Source of the DNA: Scylla paramamosain
Lineage: Eukaryota; Arthropoda; Malacostraca; Decapoda; Portunidae
DNA: 64,000 nt
Direction: 5' to 3'
Assembly: GCF_035594125.1 (NCBI RefSeq)
Contig: NC_087178.1
Coordinates: 10,630,508-10,694,507 of the forward strand
Shown piece after piece: positions 25,006 through 37,698 of this stretch (position 1 is its first letter; the number at the start of each line of letters is the position of its first letter). Made by a program: the position numbers and the translations under genes. The notes beneath the pieces were generated by a model. That model saw only the letters and a program-made list of their open reading frames with translations. It was not told the DNA's origin and did not search any database.

Positions 25006-28000
25006 TGTTATTTGTGGGTTTTAGCTTTTTGGTACTTAAGGAACTTAAAAACACTTATAATACACATTTCTCGTAATGTCCTTTCGTTTCTTAAACATAA
25101 GGTTTTTTGCATGTATTTAAGCGTTTTTATAGATAACATGATCAAAAACACTCAAAATATATGTTTTTGGTAATTTTATTCTCTTTCTCAATAAAAGGTG
25201 TTTTGCATGCGTTTTAGCGTTTTGGTATGTAATTAGCCAAAAACACTTAAAGACAAGTTCTTGGTAAAAGTTGTTTTTATTCCCATGTAATGTGATCACC
25301 CTGCTTTTTAGTGCTTTATTGCCTAACACGCTGAAAAACACTCAAAAAACACTTTTCTGGTAATATCATTTTTTTTCCCACATAAAACTAGTTTTGCATG
25401 GAATTTGGGGTTTTGGTAACTAAGAATGTGAAAAAAACTCAAAACACAGGGTTTAGTAAGGTTGTTCTATTTCCTAATTAAAAGTGTTATTCATGAGTTT
25501 CAGCATTTTGGTATGTAAGAAGCTTTTCTAATACACACATTTGGTAAGGTATTTCTGTTTCAAAATTAAAAGTGTTATTGATGAGTTTCAGCTTTTTGAT
25601 ATGTAAGAAACTTCTTTATGTACACGAGTTTTTGAATATTTTACCTTGTGGTTCTTGTCAAACTATAAAACACTCATACACGTTTCTCGTAATGTCCTCT
25701 TCTTTGCCAATATAAAGTGCTTTCCTTCCATTTTTGCATTTTTTGTAGGTAACAAGCTCAAAAACACAACAAAGTATATCTTTTTCGTAATGTTATTCTA
25801 TTTCTTCATATTGGTTGGTTTGCATCCGTTTTAGCGTTTTTCTACGTAAATCACTGAAAAGACACGTTTTAAGTAATATTGTTCAGATTGCTGAAAAACA
25901 CTCAAAAGACAGGTTTCTGGTAAAGTCGTCTAATTTCCCCATATAGGTGGATTTGCATGCACTTTAGAGTTTGTACATAACTCCGGAAAAAAGCAAAAAT
26001 TATTTTTTATAATGATTTTTTTTACAAAATTTCCATGAATTTTGGTAGAATTTTGGCATCTCGGTACCTATGAAGATGAATAACAATTTTCTTTTTACTC
26101 AATAAAAAGTTTTTGTGGGTTTTAGCTTTTTGGTACTTAAGTAACTTAAAAACACTCATAATACACGATTTTCGTAATGTCCTTTCATTTTCCAAACATA
26201 GGGTTCTTTGCATGTATTTAGGCATTTTTATAGGTAACATGATAAAAAACACTCACAATACATGTTTCTGGTAATGTTATTCTGTTTCTCCATAAAGGGT
26301 GTTTTGCAAGCGTTTTAGCGTTTTGGTATGTAAGAAGCTCAAACACACGTAAAGGCAGGTTCTTGGTAAAAGTTGGTTTTATTCCCATGTAATGTGATTG
26401 TCCTCCTTTTTAGTGCTTTAGTGCCTATCACGCTCAAAAACACTCAAAAGACACTTTTTTTTGGTAATGTCATTTTTTTCCCACATAAAGCTATATTTGC
26501 ATGCAATTTTTGGTTTTGGTAACTAAGAATGTGAAAAGCACTCAAAATACATGCATTTGGTAAGGTTGTTCTGTATTCTTAATTAAGAGTGTTATTTCTG
26601 AGTTTCAGCATTTTGGTATCTAAGAAACTTCTCCATATACACCGAGTTTTGCGATTTTTGCCTTGTGGCTGTTGTGAAACTATAAAACACTCATTATGTA
26701 CGTTTCTCGTAATGTCCTTTTGTATCTCAATATAGAGTGCTTTCCATCCATTTTCGCGTGTTTTGAAGGTAAGAAGCTCAAAAACACTCAAAATATACCT
26801 TTTTGGTAATGTTATTCTATATCTCCCTATTCGTTGGTTTGCATCCGATTTAGCGTTTATCTACGTAAACCCCTGAAAAGATACTTTTTCAGTAATTTTG
26901 TGATGGATTCCCACATTTAGTGTTTTCCATATTATTTATCGTTTTGGTGCCTAACATGCTGAAAAAAAACACAAAAGACAGGTTTCTGGTAAGGTCGTTT
27001 AATTTCCCCATATAGGTGGCTTTGCATGCACTTTAGGGTTTGGTACATAACAATCCGAAAAAAAAAGCTAAAATTAACTCTTTTTCATAATGTTCTTTTT
27101 TTCACACAATTTCTCTGAATTTTTGGCAGAATTTTAGCATCTCCGTACCTATGAAGATGAATAAAAAAAAAAATCCTATTTTTCTATTTATTTATTTATT
27201 TTTTTCTCTATAAAGAGTGTTATTTGTGGGTTTTAGCTTTTTGGTACTTAAAGAACTTAAAAACACTCATAATACACGTTTCTGGAAATGTCCTTTCGTT
27301 TTCCCAAACATAAGATTCTTTGCATGTATTTAAGCGTTTTTATAGGTAACATGATCAAAAACACTCAAAATACATGTTTTTGGTAATGTTATTCCGTTTC
27401 TAAATAAAGGGTGTTGTACATGCGTTTTAGCGTTTTGGTATATAAGGAGCTCAAAAACACTTAGAAAAAACACTTGGTAAAAGTTGATTTTATTCCCATG
27501 TAATGTGATTGCCCTGCTTTTTAGTTCTTTATTGCCTATCATGCTAAAAAAAAAAAAAAACACTTAAAAGACACTTTGCTGGTAATATTATTTTTTTTTT
27601 CCCACATAAAGTTACTTTCACATAAAATTTGGGGTTTTGGTAACTAAGAATGTGAAAAACACTCAAAATACACGCATTTGGTAAGGTTGTTCTTTTTCTC
27701 AATTGATAGTGTTATTCGGGAGTTTCACCATTTTGGTATCTAAGAAACTTCTCCATATATACGAGTTTTTGCGTTTTTTGTCTTGTGATTCTTAAGAATC
27801 TCTAAAACACTCATTATACACGTTTCTCGTAATGTCCTTTTGTTATCCAATAGAGAGAGCTTTCCACCCATTTTCGCGTTTTTTTTGTAAGTAAAAAGCT
27901 ATAAAAACATTCAAATTATACCTTTTTGGTAATCTTATTCTATTTCTTTATATTGGTTGGCTTGCATCCGTTTTTAGCGTTTTTCTACGTAAAACACGAA

Positions 28001-29061
28001 AAAGACACGTTTAAAGTAATTTTGTTTTGGATTACCACATAGAATGACTTCAATATTATTTATTGTTTTGGTGACTAACATGCTCAAAAACACTAGAAAC
28101 ACAGGTTTCTCGTAAAGTCGTCTGATTTCTCCATATAATTGGGTTTGCATGCACTTCATGGTTTGGTACATAACAGTCTGAAAAAAAAGCTAAAATTAAC
28201 ATTTTTGATAATGTTCTTTTTACACATAATTTCCCTGAATTTTGCCAGAATTTTGGCATGTCAGTACCTATGAAGAAGAATAACAAAAAAAAAAAAAATC
28301 TTTTTTTTTTTATTATTTCTTATTTTTTTTCTTTATAAAGAGGTTTTAGCTTTTTGGTACTTATGGAACTTAAAAACACGCATAATACAAGTTTTTCGTA
28401 ATGTCCTTTCGCTTCCCAGACATAGGGTTCTTAGCATGCATTTAAGTGTTTTTAGAGGTAACATGATCAAACACACTCAAAATATATGTTTTTGGTAATG
28501 TTAATCTGTTTCTCCATAAAGGGTGTTTTGCATGTGTTTTAGCGTTTTGGTATATAAGGAGTTAAAAAACACTTAAAGGCAAGTTCTTGGTAAAAGTTAG
28601 TTTTATTCCGTTGTAATGTGATTGTACTCCTTTTTAGTGCTTTATTGCCTAACTCTCTCAAAAACCCTCAAAAGACACTTTTCTGGTTGTATAATTTTTT
28701 TTCCCACATAAAGCTTGTTTCGCATGCAATTTGGTGTTCTAGTAACTAAGAATGTGAAAAACACTCAAAATACACGCATTTAGTAATGTTATTCTGTTTC
28801 TTAATTAAGAGTGTTATTCAGGAGTTTCAGCATTTTGGTATCTAAGAAACTTCTCCATATACACTAGTTTTTGCGTTTTTTGCTTTGTGGTTCTTGTGAA
28901 ACTATGAAATACTCATTATACACGTTTCTCGTAATGTCTTTTTGTTTCCCAATATAGAGTGCTTTGCATCTATTTTCGCGTTTTTTTTTTTGTTGGTTAC
29001 AAACTCAAAAATACTTAAAATATACCTTTTTGGTAATGTTATTCTATTTCTTCATATTGGT

Positions 29062-29223
29062 CTGTTTGCATCAGTTTTAACGTTTTTTACGTAAAACACT
29101 GAAAAGACACGTTTTCAGTAATTTTGTTTTGGATTCCCATATCTGTTTGCATCAGTTTTAACGTTTTTTACGTAAAACACTGAAAAGACACGTTTTCAGT
29201 AATTTTGTTTTGGATTCCCATAT
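29062..29223 (-). repeat. 81 bp perfect tandem duplication within m9/m8
   Basis: The segment 29062-29142, starting CTGTTTGCATCAG and ending GATTCCCATAT, is repeated without change at 29143-29223. Neighbouring HORs have a single copy. Perfect identity in otherwise diverged satellite implies a recent event. Confidence 0.93.
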
Positions 29224-29314
29224 AGAGTGACTTCCATATTATTTATCGTTTTGGTTCTTAACATGCTGAAAAACACTCAAAAGACAGTTTTCTTGTAAAG
29301 TCGTTAAATTTCCT

Positions 29315-29837
29315 AGTAGAAAAACGCTAAAACGGATGCAAACCAACGAATATGAAAAAATAGAATAATATTACCATAAAAGTATATTTTGTGTTTTTGA
29401 GCTTGTTACATAAAAAAAAATGCAAAAATGGATGCAAAGCACTGTATATTAGGAAAAAAAAATGGACATAACGAAAAACGTGTATAATGAGTGTTTTATA
29501 GTTTCACCAGAATCACAAGGCAAACAACGCAAAAACTCGTCTGTTTGGAGAAGTTTCTAAGATACCAAAATGCTGAAACTCATGAATAACACTCTTAATC
29601 AACAAACAGAACAACCTTACTAAATGCGTGTATTTTGATTTTTTTTTACATTCTTAGTTACCACAACCCCAAATTCCATGTGAAACTAACTTTATGTGGG
29701 AAAAAAATGACATTACCAGAAAAGTGTCTTTGAGTGTTTTTGAGCATGTTAGGCAATAAAGCAATAAAAAGCATGCAATCATATTACATGGGAATAAAAC
29801 CAACTTTTACGAAAAACTTGCCTTTTAGTGTTTTTGA
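29315..29837 (+). repeat. Forward satellite, m9 to m3
   Basis: The block restarts in m9 and runs through m10, m11, m1 and m2 to the start of m3. It matches 5260-5777. No gene is seen. Confidence 0.83.
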
Positions 29838-30318
29838 CACGCATTTAGTAAGGTTGTTCTGTTTCTTAATTAAGAGTGTTTGTTATTCAAGAGTTTCAGC
29901 ATTTTAGTATCTAGGAAGCTTTTCCATACACACGAGTTTTAGCGTTTTTTGGCTTGTGGTTTTTTTGAACTATAAAACATTCATTATACAATTTTCTCGC
30001 AATGTCCCTTTGTTTCCCAATATAGAGTGTTTTGTATCAATTTTGTGTTTTTTTGTATGTAACAAGCTCAAAAACACTCAAAATATATATATTTTTGGTA
30101 ATGTTTTTCTGCTTCTTGATATTGGTTGGTTTGCATCAGTTTTAGCGTTTTTCTACGTAAAACACAGAGAAGACAAGTTTTCAGTAATTTTCTTTTGGAT
30201 TCCCACATAGAGAGAGTTCCTTATTATTTATCGTTTTGGTGCCTAACATGCTGAAAAACACTCAAAAGACAGATTTCTGGTAAGGTCTCTTATTTCCTCA
30301 TATGCGAGGCCTTGCATG
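29838..30318 (-). repeat. Inverted satellite cassette, 481 bp (pair C, left)
   Basis: Same junctions as the 5778 cassette (GTTTTTGA/CACGCATTT and GCATG/TCTTTTCA) but with m11, m10 and m9 intact. The partner is 51126-51605, 480 bp, in inverse orientation. Confidence 0.85.
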
Positions 30319-33300
30319 TCTTTTCAATGTTTTTGAGCGTGTTACGCAATAAAGCACTAAAAGGAAGGGCAATCTCATTACATGGGAATAAAACCAAATT
30401 TTACCAAGAACTTGCCTTTAAGTGTTTTTGAGCTCCTTACATACCAAAACGCTAAAACGTCTGCAAAATACATTTTATGGAGAAACAGAATAATATTACC
30501 AAATACATGTATTTTGAGTGTTTTTGATCATATTATCTATAAAAACACATAAATACATGCAAAGAACCTTATGTTTGGGAAACGAAAGGACATTACGAGA
30601 AACTTGTATTATGAGTGCTTTTTAAGTTCCTTCAATACCTAAAAGCTAAAACCCACAAATAACACTCTTTATTTAGAAAAAAAAATAAATAAAATAAAAT
30701 AAAAAAATGGGATTTTTTTTTTTACTCATCCTTATAGGTATCGAGATGCGAAAATTCTGCCAAAATTCAGGGTATTTATGTGGAAAGAAGAACATTACCA
30801 AAAAAGTTAATTACAGCTTTTTTTTCGGATTGTTAAGTACCAAACCCTAAAGTGCATGCAAAGACACCTATATAGGGAAGTTAAACGACTTTATCAGAAA
30901 CCTGTCTTTTCAGTGTTTTTCAGCATGTTAGGCACCAAGACGATAAATAATATGGAAGTCAGTCAATATGTGAATCCAAAACAAAATTATTGAAAACGTG
31001 TCTTTTCAGTGTTTTACGTAGAAAAACACTAAAGCGGATGCAAACCAACCTATATGAAGAAATAGAATAACATTACTAAAAAGATATATTTTGAGTGTTT
31101 TTGAGCTTGTTACCTACAAAAAATGCAAAAATGGATGTAAAGCACTCTATATTAGGAAACAAAAGGACTTTACGAGAAACGTGTATAATGAGTGTTTTAT
31201 AGTTTTAAAACAACCACAAGGCAATAAACACAAAAACTCGTGTATATAGAGAAATTTCTTACAAACCGAAATGATGAAATGCATGAATAACACTTTTAAT
31301 CAATAAACAGAACTACCTTACCATATTGTGTATTTTGAGTGTTTTTCACATTCTTAGTTACGAAAATGCCAAATTACGTGCGAAACTACCTTCATGTGGG
31401 AAAAAAAAGACATTTCCAAAAAAGTGTATTTTTTAGTGTTTTTCAGCGTGATATGCAACAATACCCTAAAAAGCAGAACAATTACATTACATGGGAATAA
31501 AACCAACTTTTACGAAGAACTTGCCTTTAAGTGTTTTTTACCTCCTTACATACCAAATCTCTAAAACGTATGGAAAACACCCTTTATGGAGACACAGAAT
31601 AACATTACCAAAAACATGTATTTTGAGTGTTTTTGATCATGTAACCTATAAAAACGCTTAAATACATGTAAAGGACCCTATGTTTATAAGAAAAGGACAT
31701 TCGTGTATTATGAGTGTTTTTAAGTTACTTAAGTACCAAAAAGCTAAAACCCACAAATAACACTCTTTATTTAGAGATTTTTTTTTTTGTTATTCATCTT
31801 CATAATTACCGAGATGCCAAAATTCTGGCAAAATTCATGGAAATTTTGTAAAAAAAAAAAAAAAAAAAAAAATTTTGGCTTTTTTCCGGAGTTATGTACA
31901 AACCCTGAAGTGTATGCAAATCCACATATATGGGGAAATTACACGACTTTACCAGAAGCCTGTCTTTTGAGTGTTTTTCAGCAATATCAATATTATTACT
32001 GAAAACGTGTCTTTTCAGTGATTTACGTAGAAAAACGCTAAAACGGATGCAAACCAACCAATATGAAGAAATAGAATAACATTACCAAAAAGATATATTT
32101 TGATGTGTTTTGAGTTTCTTACCTACAAAAAATGAAAAAATGGATGGAAAGCACTTTATATTGGCAAAGAAGAGGACATTACGAGAAACGTGTATGAGTG
32201 TTTTATAGTTTGACAAGAACCATATGGAAAAAAACTCAAAAACTCCTGTAAAATAAAGAAGTTTCTTACATATCAAATAGCTGAAACTCATGAATAACAC
32301 TTTTAATTTTGGAATCGAAATACCTTACCAAATGTGTGTATTAGAAAAGTTTCTTACATAAAAAAATGCTGGAACTCATGAATAATATTTTTAATTAAGA
32401 AATAGAACAACCTTACACTATGCCTGTGTTTTGAGTTTTTTTTTTCACATTCTTAGTTACCAAAACCCCAAATTTCATGCAAAACTAGCTTTAAAAACAA
32501 CTTTTACAAAGAACTTGCCTTTAAGTGTTTTTGAGCTCATTACATACCAAAACGCTAAAACGCATGCAAAACACCTTTTATGGAGAAACATAATAAAATT
32601 ACCAAAAACATATATTTTGAGGGTTTAGATCATGTTATCTATAAAAATGCTTAAATACATACAAAGAACCTTATGTTTGGGAAACGAAATGACATTACGA
32701 GAAATGTGTATTATAAGTGTTTTTAAGTTCCTTAAGTACCAAAAAGTTAAAACCCACAAATAACACTTTATTTAAAAAAATGTAAGAAAATAAAAAAAAT
32801 AGGATTTTTTTTTTTTTGTTATTCATCTTCATAGGTACTGAGATTCCAAAATTCTTGGAAAATTCAGGGCTATTATATGATAAAGGAAAATTATCAAAAA
32901 AGTTAATTTTACCTTTTTTTTCGGACTGTTATATACCAAACCCTAAAGTGCATCCAAGGACTCCTATATGAGGAAAATACCAGAAATCTGTTTTTTGAGT
33001 GTTTTTCAGCATGTTAGGCACCAAAACGATAAATAATAAGGAACTCACTATATATGAGAATCCAAAACAAAATTGCTGAAAACGTGTCTTTTCAGTGTTT
33101 TACGTAGAAAAACGCTGAAACGGATGCAAACCAACCAATATCAAGAAATAGAAAAACATTACCACAAAGGTATATTTTGAGTGTTTTTGAGCATGTTACC
33201 TACAAAAAAGGGAAAATTGATGCAAAGCACTCTATATAAGAAAAGAAAAGGACTTTGCAAGAAAAGTGTATAATGAGTTTTTTATAGTTCAAACGAACCA

Positions 33301-36300
33301 AAAGGCTAAAAACACAAAAACTCGTGTATATGGAGAATGTTCCTAGATACCAAAATGCTGAAACTCATGAATAACACTCTTAATTGAGAAACAGAACAAC
33401 CTTACTAAATGCGTGTATTTTGCGAGCTTTTTACATTCTTAGTTATCAAAACCCCAAATTGCATGCGAAACCACCTTTATGTGAGGAAAAAAAATGATAT
33501 TACCAAAAAAGTGTCTTTTAAGTGTTTTTGAGCGTGATAGGCAATAAAGCACTAAAAAGCACGGCAATCATATTACATTGGAATAACACCAATTTATACC
33601 AAAAAAAACTTGCCTTTAAGTGTTTTTGAGCTCTTTATATAACAAACCGCTAAAACGCATGCAAAACAAACTTTATGGAGAAACGGAATAACATTACCAA
33701 AAACATATATTATGAGCGTTTTTTGATCATGTTATCTATAAAAACGTTTAAATACATGCAAAGAACATTATGTTTGGGAAACAAAAGGACTTTACGAGAA
33801 ACGTGTATTATGAGTGTTTTTTTAAGTTCCTTCAGTACCAAAAAGCTAAAACCCACAAATAACTTTCTTTATTTAGAAAATAAAAAAAATAAAAAATATA
33901 TAAAAAATAGAAATTTTTTTTTTTTTGTTATTCATCTTCATAGTACCGAGATGCCGAAATTATGGGAAAGTTCAGGGCAATCGTATGATAAAAGAATATT
34001 ATCAAAAAAGTTAATTTTAGCTTTTTTTTTTCAAACTGTTATGTACCAAACCCTAAAGTGCATGCAAAGCCTCTTATATGAAGAAATTTAACGACCTTAC
34101 CAGAAATCTGTGTTTTGAGTGTTTTTTTTAGCATGTTAAGCACCAAAACGATAAATAATAAGGAACTCACCTCTATATGGGAATCCATATATATATGGGA
34201 ATCCAAAGTTACTGAAAACGTGTCTTCTCAGTGTTTTACGTAGAAAAACGCTAAAACGGATGGAAAGCAACCAATATCAAGGAATAAAAAAACGTTACTA
34301 AAAAAGTATATTTTGAGTGTTTTTGAGCTTATTACCTACAAAAAACGCGAAAATTGATGCAAAGCACTCTATATTGGTAAACAAAAGGACATTGCAAGAA
34401 AAGTGAATAATGATTGTTTTATAGTTCAAAAGAGCCACAATGCAAAAAACGCAAAATCTCGTGTATATGGAGAGGTTTCCTAGATACAAAAATGCTAAAA
34501 CTCATGTATAACACTCCTAATTCAGAAACAGATCAACCTTATTAAATGCGTGTATTTTGAGTGCTTTTCACATTCTAAGTTACCAAAACCCCAAATTGCA
34601 TGGGAAAATAGATTTGTGGAAAAAAAAATGAGTTTACCAGAAAAAAAGTTTTTTTAAGTGTTTTTGAGCGTGATAGGCAATAAAGCACTAAAAAGGAGGG
34701 CAATCACATTACATTGGAGGAAAACGAATTTTTACCAAGAACTTGCCTTTAAGTGTTTTTGAGCTCCTTATATACCAAAACATTAAAACGCCTGCAAAAC
34801 ACTCTTTATGGTGAAACAGAATAATATTACCAAAAACATATATTTTGAGTGTATTTGATTATGTTACCAATGAAAACGTTTAAATACATGCAAAGAACCC
34901 TATTTTTGGGAAACGAAAGGAGATTACAAGAAACGTGTATTATGAGTGTTTTTAACTTCATTAATTACCAAAAAGCTAAAAGCCACAAATAACACTCTTT
35001 ATTGGGAAACAATAAATAAAGAAATAAAAAAATACGATATTTTTTTTTCTTTCTTATTTATCTTCACTGGTACCGAGATACCAAAATTCGGGCAAAATTC
35101 AGGAAATTATGTGAAATAAGAACATTATCAAAAAAGTTAAATTTAGCTTTTTTTCGGACTATTTTGTACGAAACCCCTAAAGTGCATGCAAAGCCACCTA
35201 TATGGGGAAATTAAACTTTTTTGCCAGAAAATGGTCTTATGAGTGTTTTACAGCATCTTAGGATCCAACACGATAAAAAATATGGAACTCAATCTATATG
35301 GGAATCCAAAACAATATTACTAAAAACGTGTCTTTTCGGTGTTTTTTCGTAGAAAAACGCTAAAACGGATGCAAACCAACCAATATGAAGGAATAAAATA
35401 ACATTACCAAAAAAGTATATTTTGAGTGTTTTTGAAATTGTTACCTACAAAAAACGCGAAAATAGATGGAAAGCTCTCTATATTGGGAAGCAAAAGGACA
35501 TTACGAGAAACGTGTATAATGTGTGTTTTATAATTTCATAAGAACTACAAGGCAAAAGACGCAAAAACTCGTGTATATAGAGAAGTTACTTACATTCCAA
35601 AATGCTGAAACTCTGGAACAACACTTTTAATTGTGAAACAGAACAATCTTACTAAATGCGTGTATTTTGAGTGCTTTTCACATCCTTACTTACCAAAACC
35701 CCAAATTGCATGCGAAACCAGCTTTATGTAAGAAAAAAATGACATTACCAGAAAAATGTCTTTTGAGTGTTTTTGAGCGTGTTAAGCAATAAAGCATTAA
35801 AAAGCAGGGCAATCACATTACATTGAAATAAAACCAATTTTTAACAAGAACTTGCCTTTAAGTGTATTTGAGCTCCTTATATACCAAAACACTAAAATGC
35901 CTGCAAAATACACTTGATGGTGAAACAGAATAACATTACCAAAAACATGTATTTTGAGTGTTTTTGATCATGTTACCAATAAAAACGCTTAAATACATGG
36001 AAAGAACCCTATTTTTGGGAAACAAAAGGGCATTACGAGACACGTGTATTATGAGTGTTTTTAAGTTCATTAAGTACGAAAAAGCTAAAAGCCACAAATT
36101 ACACTCTTTATTGAGGAGAAAAAAAAAAAATATATAAAAAAATACGATATTTTTTTTCATTCTTATTCATCTTCGCAGGTAAGGAGGTGCCAAATTCGTG
36201 CAAAGTTCAGGAAATTATATAAAATAAGAACATTATCAAAAAAGTTACATTTATCTTTTTTTTTTTGGAGTATTATGTATCAAACCCCTAAATTGCATGC

Positions 36301-37244
36301 AAAGCCACCTATATAAGGAAATTAAACGTCTTTGCCAGAAAACTGTCTTATGAGGGTTCTTCAGCATGTTAGGAACCAACACGATAAAACCCAAGGAAGT
36401 CAATCTATATGGGAATCCAAAACAAAATTACTGAAAACGTGTCTTTTTGGTGTTTTACGTAGAAAACGCTAAAACGGATGCAAACCAACCAAAATGAAGA
36501 AAAAGAATAACATTACCAAAAATGTATATTTTGAGTGTTTTTGAAATTTTTACCTACAAAAAACGCGAAAATGGATGGAAAGCACTCTATATTGGGAGGC
36601 AAAAGGCACCAAAAAGCATGTTAGGCATCAAAACGATAAATAATATGAAAGTCACTCTATATGGAAATCCAAAACAAAATTACTGGAAACGTGTCTTTTA
36701 AAACATTTACGTAGAAAAACGCTAAAATGGATGCAAACCAACCAATATGAAGAAATAGAATAACATTACCAAAAAATATATTTTGTGTTTTCTTGAGCTT
36801 GTTACATAAAAAAAAAACGCGAAAATATATGCAAAGCACTCTATATAAGGAAAAAAAAAGGACATAACGAGAAACGTGTATAATGAGTGTTTTGTAGTTT
36901 CACCAGAATCACAAGGCAAAAAACGCAAAAACTCGACTATATGGAGAAGTTTCTAAAATACCAAAATATTGAAACTCATGAATAACACTCGTAATCAAGA
37001 AACAGAACAACCTTACTAAATGCGTGTATTTTAAGTGTTTTTTTACATTCTTAGTTACCAAAACCCCAAATTCCATGCGAAACTAGCTTTATGTGGGAAA
37101 AAAATGTCATTACCAGGAAAGTGTCTTTGAGTGTTTTTAAGCGTGTTAGGCAATAAAACACTAAAAAGCAGGGCAATTACGTAGGGCAATTTACGTGGGA
37201 ATAAAACCAACTTTTACGAAGAACTTGCCTTTTAGTGTTTTTGA
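30319..37244 (+). repeat. Forward satellite block
   Basis: About six HORs in forward sense (m1 near 31350, 32450, 33440, 34580, 35685 and 37045). Markers are a shortened m8 near 31985, a duplicated m11/m1 segment near 32270-32400, the AATAACACCAATTTATACC variant near 33585, and the m10/m8 break near 36605. It is the inverted relative of 20.6-26.6 kb. A 23-base A run lies at 31850-31872. No gene is seen. Confidence 0.85.
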
Positions 37245-37698
37245 CACGCATTTAGTAAAGTTGCTCTGTTTCTCAATTAAGAGTGTTAGTCATGAGTTTC
37301 AGCATATACACGAGTTTTTGCGTTTTTTGCCTTGTGGTTTTTTTTGAACTATAAAACATTTATTATACACTTTTTTCGCAATGTCCCTTTGTTTCCTAAT
37401 ATAGAGTGCTTTGTATCCATTTTCCCGTTTTTTTTGTAGGTAACAAGCTCAAAAACACTCAAAATATACATTTTTGGTAATGATTTTCTGCTTCTTGATA
37501 TTGGTTGGTTTGTATCAGTTTTAGCGTGTTTCTACGTAAAACACTGAAAAAGACACGTTTTCACTAATTTTCTTTTGGATTCCCACATAGAGTGAGTTCC
37601 TTATTATTTATCGTTTTGGTGCCTAACATGCTGAAAAACACTCAAAAGACAGATTTCTGGTAAGGTCTTTAATTTCCTCATATGGGACGCTTTGCATG
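37245..37698 (-). repeat. Inverted satellite cassette, 454 bp (pair B, left)
   Basis: Same two breakpoints as the other cassettes. It lacks the middle of m11 (CAGCATATACACGAG) but keeps m10 and m9. Its partner is 60258-60713, 456 bp, with the same m11 deletion. Confidence 0.85.

Larger units (their letters stand above)
20589..29314 (-). repeat. Reverse satellite block with the empty LINE site
   Basis: About eight HOR units in reverse sense (m1 near 20770, 22125, 23200, 24310, 25420, 26515, 27640 and 28745). The m10/m8 break is near 21200, a shortened m8 is near 25880, and poly-A (reverse poly-T) m2 is near 27550. The segment 24145-29314 is the direct relative of 6924-15540 without the LINE. 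The segment 20.6-24.1 kb is the inverted relative of 3.4-5.8 kb. The block ends where GTTAAATTTCC is joined to TAGTAGAAAAACG. No gene is seen. Confidence 0.85.
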
